Source: Aminobacter sp039907765 (GTDB lineage: Bacteria; Pseudomonadota; Alphaproteobacteria; Rhizobiales; Rhizobiaceae). From it: a stretch of DNA of 64,000 nt. Below, one piece after another: positions 24,867 to 33,888 of the stretch. The translations under genes and the position numbers were made by a program. Under the pieces are notes generated by a model. It was not told the origin of the DNA and made no database searches. It saw only the letters and a list, made by a program, of their open reading frames with translations. Numbering within the stretch: position 1 is the stretch's first letter; each line of letters starts with the position of its first letter. The stretch is from assembly GCF_039907765.1 (NCBI RefSeq), contig NZ_JARDJI010000006.1, positions 1 through 64,000 of the forward strand. The letters are read 5' to 3'.

Positions 24867-26687
24867 ATGAACCTCCGCAATATCGCGATCATCGCGCACG
24901 TCGACCATGGCAAAACCACGCTCGTCGATGCGCTCCTCAAGCAATCCGGCTCCTTCCGTGAGAACCAGCGCGTCGCCGAGCGCGCGATGGACTCGAACGA
25001 CATCGAAAAGGAACGCGGCATCACCATCCTAGCCAAGGCGACCTCGGTCGACTGGAAGGACACCCGCATCAACATCGTCGACACCCCTGGCCACGCCGAT
25101 TTCGGCGGTGAGGTCGAGCGCATCCTGTCGATGGTCGACAGCGCGATCGTGCTGGTCGACGCCGCCGAAGGTCCGATGCCGCAGACCAAGTTCGTGGTCG
25201 GCAAGGCGCTCAAGGTCGGCCTGAAGCCGATCGTCGTCATCAACAAGATCGACCGTCCGGACGCCCGCCACCAGGAAGTCATCAACGAGGTGTTCGACCT
25301 GTTCGCGGCCCTCGACGCCACCGACGAGCAGCTCGACTTCCCGATCCTCTATGGTTCCGGCCGTGACGGCTGGGTTTCCGAGAATCCGGAAGGCCCGAAG
25401 GATCAGGGCCTGGCACCGCTTTTCGACCTCGTGCTCAAGCACGTTCCGGCGCCGACCGTTAACCCCGGCCCGTTCCGCATGATCGGCACCATTCTCGAGG
25501 CCAACCCGTTCCTGGGTCGCATCATCACCGGCCGGATCGAATCCGGCACCCTCAAGCCGAACCAGGCGGTGAAGGTTCTTCACCATGACGGCTCGCTGCT
25601 CGAAAACGGCCGCGTCTCGAAGATCCTGGCTTTCCGCGGCCTCGAGCGCCAACCGATCGAGGAAGCACAGGCGGGTGACATCGTCGCCATCGCCGGCCTG
25701 TCGAAGGGCACCGTCGCCGACACATTCTGCGACCCGGCCGTGACCGAGCCGCTGCATGCCCAGCCGATCGATCCGCCGACCGTCACCATGTCCTTCATCG
25801 TCAACGACTCGCCGCTGGCCGGCACCGAAGGCGACAAGGTCACCAGCCGCGTCATCCGCGACCGCCTGTTCAAGGAAGCCGAAGGCAACGTTGCCCTCAG
25901 GATCGAGGAATCGGCCGACAAGGATTCGTTCTTCGTGTCGGGCCGTGGCGAGCTTCAGCTGGCCGTGCTGATCGAGACGATGCGCCGCGAGGGCTTCGAG
26001 TTGGCCGTGTCGCGTCCGCGCGTCGTCATGCAGAAGGACGAGAATGGCGAACTGCAGGAGCCGATCGAAGAAGTCGTCATCGACGTCGACGAGGAGCATG
26101 CCGGGGTCGTCGTGCAGAAGATGAGCGAGCGCAAGGCCGAGATGGTCGAGCTGCGGCCTTCCGGCGGTAACCGCCAGCGCCTGGTGTTTCATGCGCCGAC
26201 CCGCGGCCTGATCGGCTACCAATCAGAGCTTCTGACCGACACGCGCGGCACGGCCGTGATGAACCGCCTGTTCCATTCCTATCAGGGCTACAAGGGCGAA
26301 CTGCCCGGCCGCACCAACGGCGTGCTGATCTCCAACGAGCAGGGCGAGGCCGTGGCCTATGCGATGTGGAACCTGGAAGATCGCGGACCTATGGTCATCG
26401 ACGCCGGCGTCAAGGTCTACCAGGGCATGATCATCGGCATCCACAGCCGCGACAACGACCTGGAAGTCAACGTGCTCAAGGGCAAGAAGCTGACCAACAT
26501 ACGCGCCGCCGGCAAGGACGAGGCGGTCAAGCTGACCCCGCCGATCCGCATGACGCTGGAACGCGCGCTCGCCTGGATCCAGGACGACGAGCTGGTCGAG
26601 GTGACGCCTAAGACCATCCGCCTGCGCAAGCTCTATCTCGACCCGAACGAGCGCAAGCGCTTCGAGAAGTCGAAGGGCGCGGCATAA
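24867..26687 (+). CDS. typA: Ribosome-associated GTPase TypA/BipA
   Basis: 606 residues, the family's normal size. G1 is IAHVDHGKTTLVD near the N-terminus, switch II region ERGITI, G3 DTPGHADFGGEVER, G4 NKIDRPDA. Elongation-factor-like domains follow, and the BipA-specific C-terminus contains GRTNGVLISNEQGEAVAYA and KGKKLTNIRAAGKDEAVKLTPP. It binds the ribosome in a GTP-dependent way and affects stress adaptation and subunit assembly. The start at 24867 gives MNLRNIAIIAHVDHGK; a longer frame from 24801 is unlikely. A terminator follows. Confidence 0.97.
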   Translation: MNLRNIAIIAHVDHGKTTLVDALLKQSGSFRENQRVAERAMDSNDIEKERGITILAKATSVDWKDTRINIVDTPGHADFGGEVERILSMVDSAIVLVDAAEGPMPQTKFVVGKALKVGLKPIVVINKIDRPDARHQEVINEVFDLFAALDATDEQLDFPILYGSGRDGWVSENPEGPKDQGLAPLFDLVLKHVPAPTVNPGPFRMIGTILEANPFLGRIITGRIESGTLKPNQAVKVLHHDGSLLENGRVSKILAFRGLERQPIEEAQAGDIVAIAGLSKGTVADTFCDPAVTEPLHAQPIDPPTVTMSFIVNDSPLAGTEGDKVTSRVIRDRLFKEAEGNVALRIEESADKDSFFVSGRGELQLAVLIETMRREGFELAVSRPRVVMQKDENGELQEPIEEVVIDVDEEHAGVVVQKMSERKAEMVELRPSGGNRQRLVFHAPTRGLIGYQSELLTDTRGTAVMNRLFHSYQGYKGELPGRTNGVLISNEQGEAVAYAMWNLEDRGPMVIDAGVKVYQGMIIGIHSRDNDLEVNVLKGKKLTNIRAAGKDEAVKLTPPIRMTLERALAWIQDDELVEVTPKTIRLRKLYLDPNERKRFEKSKGAA

Positions 26688-26710
26688 GCCTCGGCTCTCC
26701 GGAACTTCGA

Positions 26711-26740
26711 AAGGGCGTCTCCACTGGAGGCGCCCTTTTT
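26711..26740. terminator. Intrinsic terminator after typA
   Basis: Stem GGGCGTCTCC (26713-26722), three-base loop, GGAGGCGCCC (26726-26735), with one G-T pair, followed by five T. It sits between two convergent genes (typA ends 26687, the YCII gene ends 26749) and may serve both. Confidence 0.85.
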
Positions 26741-26748
26741 GTCTGCAG

Positions 26749-27063
26749 CTACATCTGGATGATGGGTGCGACCTCGATCGAGCCGCCGGCATCGAGGATC
26801 GGGCAACCCTTGGCGATGCGCGCCGCATCGGCCGGGTCCTTGGCGTCTATGACCGAATAGCCGCTTGCGGGGTTGGCGCCGCCGTCGTTGGCCACCGAAC
26901 CGCCCGGCGAGATCGTCTGCGACTTGCCGACCGGCGCGCCGCCGTCGACGACGGCAGCGCCCAGACCGGCGAACCAGTCCGTCCAGGCTTTCATCACCTT
27001 GGCGCCTTCTTCCTCGGACTGCGGCATCGAGCCGCCGTGATAGACGAAGAGAAACTTGGTCAT
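26749..27063 (-). CDS. YCII-related domain protein
   Basis: 104 residues of the YCII/DGPF type: MTKFLFVYHGG, SEEEGAKVMKAWTDWFAGLGAAVVDGGAPV, the family segment GYSVIDAKDPADAARIAKGCPIL and a terminal strand SIEVAPIIQM. These small dimeric ferredoxin-like proteins are often encoded near ECF sigma factors, but none is seen here. The start at 27063 follows GGGAGGCAGGTC. Function is unknown. Confidence 0.9.
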   Translation of the reverse strand: MTKFLFVYHGGSMPQSEEEGAKVMKAWTDWFAGLGAAVVDGGAPVGKSQTISPGGSVANDGGANPASGYSVIDAKDPADAARIAKGCPILDAGGSIEVAPIIQM

Positions 27064-27462
27064 GACCTGCCTCCCTGGCGCCGTCATGCCGGTTCTTCCG
27101 GCCGGCGCAGCGCAACCATCCGCCCGAAGCGTGTCATGGACAAGCCCGGATTGCGCGGATCGAGCAGATTCAAGGCCGCCCAGGCACGCCGGCTTCTGCG
27201 TAGCAGGCGGGCGATGCGAATCGCGAATCGGGTGAGCGCAGCAGAGTGGCCGCAGCCATCGCAGCGCGATCCTGACGCTTTTGTCGGCAACCTGGCGTGG
27301 CGGCATTGCTTGCGGACGCTGCGTCAGCCTGTCGAATAGGCAGGTTGCGCCTATCGGGCAGGCATTTTTCCATACCTTTCGTCAAACCTTTGTCGCTAAC
27401 GGCAGGCCTTCTGCTACGATAGTCGTAAAAGCATATATGACGGGACGGGAGATACTGACGTC
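27064..27462. promoter_or_regulatory. Non-coding region upstream of the NAD-glutamate dehydrogenase gene
   Basis: 399 bp with no credible ORF. It serves two divergent genes. A weak sigma-70-like pair, TTGTCG at 27390-27395 and TACGAT at 27415-27420 (19-bp spacing), points towards the dehydrogenase gene. CGGGACGGGAGATACTGACGTC precedes the start. The middle of the region shows nothing else I can name. Confidence 0.3.
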
Positions 27463-30400
27463 ATGGCCGCATCCGTGAAGTCCAAGGCAAAGACCGCCAA
27501 GGCCGCTTCTTCTTCTTCGCAATCCACCAAATCCGCCAACCGGCCGCCTCAGCTTCTCGAACTGCTGCTTGCCCGCGCTCCTGCAGAAGACGTGGCCGAC
27601 TACGAACCCGGCATGCTGGAGCGTGCGGCGCAACTGGCAGAGAAGGCGGTGATGAAGCACCGCAAGGGCTCTTCGGTCATAGACATCGAGACCGAGGCCG
27701 GCCTCGTGCGTCACGGCCGGCCCGTGACGGTGGTGACGGTCGTCAACGACAACATGCCGTTCCTGTTCGATTCGGTGCTCGGCGAAATCACCGACGCGGC
27801 GGGCGAGCCGGTGTTCGTCACCCATCCGGTCATCCATGTGCGCCATGGCCGCTCGAGCGTCGAAGAGATCCTGAGCGACGGCGGCAGCCACAAGGGCGAT
27901 GAGGCCGCCGACAAGGTCAGCGTCATCCACGTGCATATCCCGGCCCAGGGCAAGGATGCGGCGGAAGCGCTGCGCGAGCGGCTGAAGAAGCTGCTCGGCC
28001 AGGTGCGCGCTTCCGTGACCGACTGGAAACGCATGCTGGCGCGGCTCGACCAGGCGATCTCCGAGTTCCGCTACGCGCCGATCCCGCTCGACAAGAACGC
28101 GGTGACCGAGGCCATCGCCTTCCTCGAATGGCTGCGCGACGACAACTTCACCTTCCTCGGCATGCGCGAGTTCAAATATACCGGCGGTGAGAAGAGCGGC
28201 ACGCTGGAGCGCGCCGACAAGCCGGGCCTCGGCATCCTCGCCGACCCCGACGTGCTTGTCCTGCGCCGCGACACCGTCGACGCAACCTCGACGACGCCGG
28301 AGATCCGCGCCTTCCTGCATGGCCCGGACCCGCTGATCGTGACCAAGGCAAATGCCAAGTCGGCCGTGCATCGCCGTGCCTATCTCGACTACATCGGGGT
28401 CAAGACCTACGACGCCAAGGGCCAGCTTTCGGGCGAGCTGCGCATCGTCGGCCTGTTCACCTCGACCGCCTACACGCGCTCGGTCATGAAGATCCCCTAC
28501 CTGCGCTCCAAGGCGGAGGCGGTGATCCACAAGTCGGGCTTCGATCCCGCCGACCATTCGGGCAAGGCGCTGACCAACGTGCTCGAATCCTATCCGCGCG
28601 ACGAACTGTTCCAGGTCGCCGTGCCGACGCTGCGCAAGCATTCCGAGGCGATCCTCGGCCTGATCGAGCGGCCGCGGGTGCGGGCTCTCGTGCGCGTCGA
28701 CCAGTTCGACCGCTTCGTTTCGGTCCTCGTCTTCGTGCCGCGCGACCGCTACGATTCGGTCGTGCGCGAGAAGATCGGCGCCTATCTGAAGACGGTGTTC
28801 GAGGGCCGGCTGTCGGCCTATTACCCGGCCTTCCCCGAGGGCGGGCTGGCGCGCGTCCACTTCATCATCGGCCGCTCCGGCGGCAAGACGCCCAAGGTCG
28901 AGCAATCGACCATCGAGGCGGCGATCCGCGACATGGTTCGCACCTGGGAGGACGGACTGCGCGAAGCTTCCGCCGAGGCCGGCTCCCCCGCCTCGCTCGT
29001 CAGCCTCGCCAACCATTTCCCGCAAGACTACCAGAACAGCTTCTCGCCGGCGGCGGCACTGGTCGACGCCGGGCGCATCGCCAGCATCGGTCCTTCGAAC
29101 CCGATCGTCATCGACTGCTACCGCGATACCGGCCAGGCGCCGGAACAGGCGTCGCTGAAGATCTATCATCACGCCGCGCCGGTGGCGCTGTCGCGGCGCG
29201 TGCCGCTGCTCGAGAACATGGGCTTCCGCGTCATCAGCGAGCGGACGTTCGAGCTCGGCGAGAAGGGCGAAGACCAGATATTCATCCACGACATGGAGCT
29301 GGAGAACGCCTACGGCCAGCCGATCGACCTCGACGATGGAGGCGCGCTGTTCGAGGAGGTGTTCCTTTCGGTCTGGAACGGCGATGCCGACAATGACGGC
29401 TACAATGCGCTTGCCCAGACGGCGGGGCTGGGTTCCAACGAGATCGTCATCCTGCGCGCCTATGGCCGCTATCTGCAGCAGGCGGGCATTCCGCAGAGCC
29501 AGGATTTCATCGCGGCAGCCCTGAACCGCTATCCCGACATCGCGCGCGGGCTGCACCAACTGTTCCTTGCCCGACTCGACCCGGCGCAGGAGAAGGACGG
29601 GCTGGTCACGGCCAAGCATCTCAAGGCCAAGATCAAGGACGCGCTGGAAGGCGTGCCCAACATCGACGACGACACCATCATCCGGCGCTACGTCAACCTG
29701 ATCGAGGCGTCGCTCCGCACCAACCACTTCGTCGCCGGCAAGAAGGAGCGTGGCCAGTCGCTGGCGATCAAGCTCGATTCGCGCAGCGTCGACGGCCTGC
29801 CCGAGCCGCGCCCGTGGCGCGAGATATTCGTCTATGGCTCCGAGGTCGAGGGCGTGCATCTGCGCTTCGGCCCGGTCGCCCGCGGCGGCCTGCGCTGGTC
29901 GGATCGCGCCCAGGACTACCGCACCGAGGTGCTTGGCCTGGTGAAGGCGCAACAGGTCAAGAACGCGGTCATCGTGCCGGTCGGCGCCAAGGGCGGGTTC
30001 TTCCCCAAGCGCCTGCCCGTCGGCGGCAGCCGTGACGCCGTCTTCGAGGCCGGCAAGGCGGCCTATATCAACTTCGTGTCGTCGATGCTGTCGATCACCG
30101 ACAATCTCGACGGCGACAAGGTGGTGCCGCCCGCCGGCGTGATACGGCGCGACGTCGACGATCCCTACTTCGTCGTCGCCGCCGACAAGGGCACGGCCAC
30201 CTTCTCCGACACCGCCAATGCGATCAGCGAAGGTCACGGCTTCTGGCTCGACGATGCCTTCGCCTCGGGCGGCTCGGCCGGCTACGACCACAAGAAGATG
30301 GGCATCACCGCGCGTGGTGCCTGGGAGGCGGTCAAGCGGCATTTCCGCGAGATGAACCGCGACATCCAGACCTCGCCCTTCACCGTCGTCGGCGTCGGCG

Positions 30401-32268
30401 ACATGTCGGGCGACGTGTTCGGCAACGGCATGCTGCTCTCCGAGCAGACCCGGCTGATCGCCGCCTTCGACCACCGCGACATCTTCATCGATCCGGATCC
30501 GGACCTGGCAGCGTCGTTTGCCGAGCGCAAGCGCATGTTCGCCCTGCCGCGCTCGAGCTGGCAGGACTACGACAAGTCCAAGCTTTCGTCGGGCGGCACG
30601 ATCGTGTCGCGGTCGCAGAAGTCGGTGACGCTGTCGCCGGCGGCTGCAGCCGCCATCGGCCTCGAAAAGACCTCGGCCTCGCCGACCGAGATCATGAATG
30701 CCATCCTCAAGGCGCCGGTCGACCTGCTGTGGTTCGGCGGTATCGGCACCTATGTGCGGGCGATCGGCGAGACCAACCAGGAAGTCGGCGACCGCGCCAA
30801 CGACGCCATCCGCGTCACCGCGGGCGAGCTGCGCGCGAAGGTGATCGGCGAGGGCGCCAATCTCGGCGCGACGCAGCGGGCGCGCATCGAGTTCGGCCTC
30901 AAGGGCGGGCGCTGCAACTCGGACGCCATCGACAATTCGGGCGGCGTGAATTCCTCCGACGTCGAGGTCAACATCAAGATCGCGCTGGCTTCTGCGATGC
31001 GGAAGGGGTCGCTCCAGCGTCCGGCCCGCAACAAGCTGCTGGCCGAGATGACCGAGGAAGTTGGCGGCCTGGTGCTTGCCAACAACTACGAGCAGACGCT
31101 CGCGCTGTCCTTGGCGCAGCGGCGCGGATTGCAGGACATCGCGCATCAGGGCCGGTTCATGAGCACGCTCGAAGGGCGTGGCCTGCTCGACCGCGGGGTC
31201 GAGAACCTGCCGAGTGCCGCAGCACTTGCCGAGCGTCAGGCGCGCGGCGAGCCGTTGACGCGGGCCGAGCTCGGTGTGCTCTTGGCCTATGCCAAGATCG
31301 TGCTGTTCTCGGATATCATCGCCAGCGATTTGCCCGACGATGCGCATCTCGCGCGCGACCTCATGGGCTATTTCCCCGAGCGGATGGCGAAGAAATACGA
31401 TGTCGAGATCGGCGGCCACCGGCTGCGGCGCGAGATCATCACGCGCGTGCTCGTCAACGACCTCGTCAATCGCGGCGGGCCGTCCTTCGTCAACCGCCTG
31501 CAGGAGGCGAGCGGACGGACGGCGGCGGATGTGGCGCGTGTGTTTGCGGTGGTGCGCGACGGCTTCGCGCTGCCGGCGCTCTATGCCGAGATCGACGCAC
31601 TCGACAACGTCGTCGACGGCTTGACCCAGCTCGACCTCTATCAGGCGGTGAGCCGCCTCCTGTTTGCCACCAGCGGCTGGTACCTCAGGAACGAGCACGG
31701 CGACGCCCCGCTGGTGAGTCGCATCGAGGAACTGCGGCAGGCGCGCACGGCACTCGAGCACAAGTTCGAGGGTATGCTGCCTGGCTTCACCCGCGACCGC
31801 ATCCAGAGCCGCAAGGCGGGCTTTGCCGCCGCCGGCGCACCGGAAAAGCTCGCCGAGCGGCTGTCGCTGCTCGAGGTGGGCGAGTTGGTCCCCGACATCG
31901 CCCTGGTGGCGAAGACCGCCGGCGCCGACATCGTCGCCGCCGCGAGGGCGTTCTTCGGCGTCAGCGAGGCGTTCCGCATCCCGCGCATCGAGGATGCCGC
32001 ACAGGCGATCTCCACTGCCGACTACTACGAGGGCATGGCGCTGGCACGGGCGTCCGACACCATCGGCGCTGCGCGCCGGGGCATCGCCGTCGCCACGCTG
32101 ACGGGCTTCGGCAGTGCCGCCGATCCTGTGACGGCATGGCTCGAGGCAGGTGGCGAGCGCATCGGCCGCATCCGCGAGAGGCTGCAGGCATTGACCGAGG
32201 GCGGCGACATCAGCGTGTCGCGGCTGACGGTGGCTGCCGGCCTGATGAGCGACCTCTCGGCGAGGTGA
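27463..32268 (+). CDS. gdhB: NAD-specific glutamate dehydrogenase, large 180-kDa type
   Basis: 1601 residues, matching the large (L-GDH180) class of about 1600. The first 700 residues carry ACT-like regulatory segments (GRPVTVVTVVNDNMPFLFDSVLGEI) and a long helical part. The catalytic core is at about 790-1180: VYGSEVEGVHLRFGPVARGGLRWSDRAQDYRTEVLGLVKAQQVKNAVIVPVGAKGGF includes the substrate lysines. Then VVAADKGTATFSDTANAIS, TVVGVGDMSGDVFGNGML for NAD binding and VIGEGANLGATQRARIEF. It oxidatively deaminates glutamate to 2-oxoglutarate in catabolism. It is monocistronic. The gene symbol follows usage for this class and is not unique to it. Confidence 0.96.
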   Translation: MAASVKSKAKTAKAASSSSQSTKSANRPPQLLELLLARAPAEDVADYEPGMLERAAQLAEKAVMKHRKGSSVIDIETEAGLVRHGRPVTVVTVVNDNMPFLFDSVLGEITDAAGEPVFVTHPVIHVRHGRSSVEEILSDGGSHKGDEAADKVSVIHVHIPAQGKDAAEALRERLKKLLGQVRASVTDWKRMLARLDQAISEFRYAPIPLDKNAVTEAIAFLEWLRDDNFTFLGMREFKYTGGEKSGTLERADKPGLGILADPDVLVLRRDTVDATSTTPEIRAFLHGPDPLIVTKANAKSAVHRRAYLDYIGVKTYDAKGQLSGELRIVGLFTSTAYTRSVMKIPYLRSKAEAVIHKSGFDPADHSGKALTNVLESYPRDELFQVAVPTLRKHSEAILGLIERPRVRALVRVDQFDRFVSVLVFVPRDRYDSVVREKIGAYLKTVFEGRLSAYYPAFPEGGLARVHFIIGRSGGKTPKVEQSTIEAAIRDMVRTWEDGLREASAEAGSPASLVSLANHFPQDYQNSFSPAAALVDAGRIASIGPSNPIVIDCYRDTGQAPEQASLKIYHHAAPVALSRRVPLLENMGFRVISERTFELGEKGEDQIFIHDMELENAYGQPIDLDDGGALFEEVFLSVWNGDADNDGYNALAQTAGLGSNEIVILRAYGRYLQQAGIPQSQDFIAAALNRYPDIARGLHQLFLARLDPAQEKDGLVTAKHLKAKIKDALEGVPNIDDDTIIRRYVNLIEASLRTNHFVAGKKERGQSLAIKLDSRSVDGLPEPRPWREIFVYGSEVEGVHLRFGPVARGGLRWSDRAQDYRTEVLGLVKAQQVKNAVIVPVGAKGGFFPKRLPVGGSRDAVFEAGKAAYINFVSSMLSITDNLDGDKVVPPAGVIRRDVDDPYFVVAADKGTATFSDTANAISEGHGFWLDDAFASGGSAGYDHKKMGITARGAWEAVKRHFREMNRDIQTSPFTVVGVGDMSGDVFGNGMLLSEQTRLIAAFDHRDIFIDPDPDLAASFAERKRMFALPRSSWQDYDKSKLSSGGTIVSRSQKSVTLSPAAAAAIGLEKTSASPTEIMNAILKAPVDLLWFGGIGTYVRAIGETNQEVGDRANDAIRVTAGELRAKVIGEGANLGATQRARIEFGLKGGRCNSDAIDNSGGVNSSDVEVNIKIALASAMRKGSLQRPARNKLLAEMTEEVGGLVLANNYEQTLALSLAQRRGLQDIAHQGRFMSTLEGRGLLDRGVENLPSAAALAERQARGEPLTRAELGVLLAYAKIVLFSDIIASDLPDDAHLARDLMGYFPERMAKKYDVEIGGHRLRREIITRVLVNDLVNRGGPSFVNRLQEASGRTAADVARVFAVVRDGFALPALYAEIDALDNVVDGLTQLDLYQAVSRLLFATSGWYLRNEHGDAPLVSRIEELRQARTALEHKFEGMLPGFTRDRIQSRKAGFAAAGAPEKLAERLSLLEVGELVPDIALVAKTAGADIVAAARAFFGVSEAFRIPRIEDAAQAISTADYYEGMALARASDTIGAARRGIAVATLTGFGSAADPVTAWLEAGGERIGRIRERLQALTEGGDISVSRLTVAAGLMSDLSAR

Positions 32269-32385
32269 CCGCCTGCCCATTTGGCCTGCCGCGGTTGCCG
32301 CGGCGGGCCTCTTCGTCCAGGATCGTGCAAGCCTGCGGCGCTAGGAACGTATCCGGCGCGGGGCGGCCGCGTTCGTGGAGGGACC

Positions 32386-33762
32386 ATGGCTGAGACGATT
32401 GTTGCCGGGCGCACGCCCCGGCGCGGCATCTGGGGCTGGATGTTGTTCGACTGGGCCGCCCAGCCCTTCTTCACCGTGGTCACGACCTTCATCTTCGGAC
32501 CCTATTTCGTCTCGCGCATGGCCACCGATCCGGCGATGGGGCAGGCGGCCTGGGGCTACGGCATTGCCGCGGCCGGCCTGGTCATCGCCATCCTGTCACC
32601 AGTGCTGGGTTCGATCGCCGACCAGACCGGCCCGCGCAAGCCATGGATCGGCTGCTTCGCCGCCATCAAGATATTCAGCCTGTGCATGCTGTGGTTCGCC
32701 GAGCCCGGGTCGGCGCTGGTGCCGGTCGTGCTGCTGTTCTCTCTCGCATCGGTGGCGGCGGAATTCTCCATCGTCTTCAATGATTCGATGATGCCGCGGC
32801 TGGTGTCGAAGGAGGAGATCGGCAAGGTCTCCAACATCGCCTGGGGCCTGGGCTATCTCGGCGGCATGATCGTGCTGATCTTCGTGGTGGCATTCCTCGC
32901 CGGCTCGCCCGACACCGGCAAGACCATCGTCGGTGCCGACCCGCTGTTCGGGATCGACCCCAGGCTGGGCGAGGATGCCCGCGCCACCGGGCCGATCTCG
33001 GCGCTGTGGTACTTCATCTTCATCCTGCCGATGTTCCTGTTCACCCCCGACAGCGGCAAGGGCATGGCCATCGGCCCGGCGGTGCGCGAGGGGCTGGCGG
33101 AGCTCAAGTCGACGCTCCGCGAGGTGCGCAAGCGCAGCGGCATCTTCCGCTTCCTGATCGCGCGCATGGTCTATCAGGACGGTGTCAACGCGCTGCTTGG
33201 CCTTGGCGGCGCCTTTGCAGCGGCGATGTTCGGCTGGACCATCACCGAGATCGGCATCTACGGCATCATCCTGAACGTCATTGCCATCTTCGGCTGCCTG
33301 GTCGCCAGCCGGCTCGACACGGCGCTGGGGTCGAAAGCGGTGGTGGTGATGTCGCTGGTGCTGCTGACGCTCGCCACCATCGGCATCGTCTCGACCGGAC
33401 CGGGCTACACGCTGTTCGGCCTCTGGCAGATGCCGGGCGCCGATGGGCCGGGGTTGTTCTCCACACCGGCGGAAAAGGCCTACATCGCCTTCGGCCTGCT
33501 CGTCGGCATCGCCTTCGGTCCGGTGCAGGCCTCGTCGCGCTCCTACATGGCGCGCAGCGTCTCGGCCGACGAGGCCGGCCGCTATTTCGGCATCTATGCG
33601 CTGTCGGGCCGGGCGACGAGTTTCCTCGCGCCGTTCCTGGTCGCCAGCGTGACGGCCGCGGCCGGCTCGCCGCGGCTCGGCATGGCGATGATCATCCTGT
33701 TCCTGCTCGGCGGGCTCTTGGTGCTTCTGGGCACGCCCTATCCGGCGGACGAGGCGGAGTGA
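32386..33762 (+). CDS. MFS transporter, UMF1 (Atg22-like) family
   Basis: 458 residues with about 12 transmembrane segments. N-terminal RRGIWGWMLFDWAAQPFFTVVTTFIFGPYF is the UMF1 signature (DWA-PF). Also AILSPVLGSIADQTGPRKPW as the MFS loop 2-3 motif, FNDSMMPRLVSKEEIGKVSNIAWGLGYLGG and a C-terminal VQASSRSYMARSVSADEAGRYFGIYALSGRATSFLAP. Bacterial UMF1 substrates are not known; the yeast relative exports amino acids from the vacuole. The start at 32386 follows GTGGAGGGACC. Confidence 0.92.
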   Translation: MAETIVAGRTPRRGIWGWMLFDWAAQPFFTVVTTFIFGPYFVSRMATDPAMGQAAWGYGIAAAGLVIAILSPVLGSIADQTGPRKPWIGCFAAIKIFSLCMLWFAEPGSALVPVVLLFSLASVAAEFSIVFNDSMMPRLVSKEEIGKVSNIAWGLGYLGGMIVLIFVVAFLAGSPDTGKTIVGADPLFGIDPRLGEDARATGPISALWYFIFILPMFLFTPDSGKGMAIGPAVREGLAELKSTLREVRKRSGIFRFLIARMVYQDGVNALLGLGGAFAAAMFGWTITEIGIYGIILNVIAIFGCLVASRLDTALGSKAVVVMSLVLLTLATIGIVSTGPGYTLFGLWQMPGADGPGLFSTPAEKAYIAFGLLVGIAFGPVQASSRSYMARSVSADEAGRYFGIYALSGRATSFLAPFLVASVTAAAGSPRLGMAMIILFLLGGLLVLLGTPYPADEAE

Positions 33763-33764
33763 GA

Positions 33765-33882
33765 TACCCTCCCCCTTGTGGGGAGGGTGGCGAGCGCATC
33801 GAGCCGGGTGGGGGTGAATTCGCTTCTGGACCCCCACCCCGCTCCGCTTCGCGGATCGACCCTCCCCACAAGGGGGAGGGTA
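33765..33882. repeat. Palindromic intergenic repeat family C
   Basis: 118 bp with perfect 24-base terminal inverted repeats (33765-33788 and 33859-33882; CCCTCCCCCTTGTGGGGAGG inside the left arm). An inner palindrome, GGGTGGGGGT and ACCCCCACCC, lies about a 14-base loop. It sits between two convergent genes and could act as a bidirectional terminator or cruciform. Confidence 0.9.
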
Positions 33883-33888
33883 GGCAGT

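Noticed and set aside
27382..32280. An open frame of about 1630 codons on the minus strand opposite the NAD-glutamate dehydrogenase gene
   Set aside because: It is an antisense shadow caused by high GC and strong third-position bias; its translation is rich in Arg, His, Asp and Gly and matches no family, while the plus-strand frame is a full dehydrogenase.
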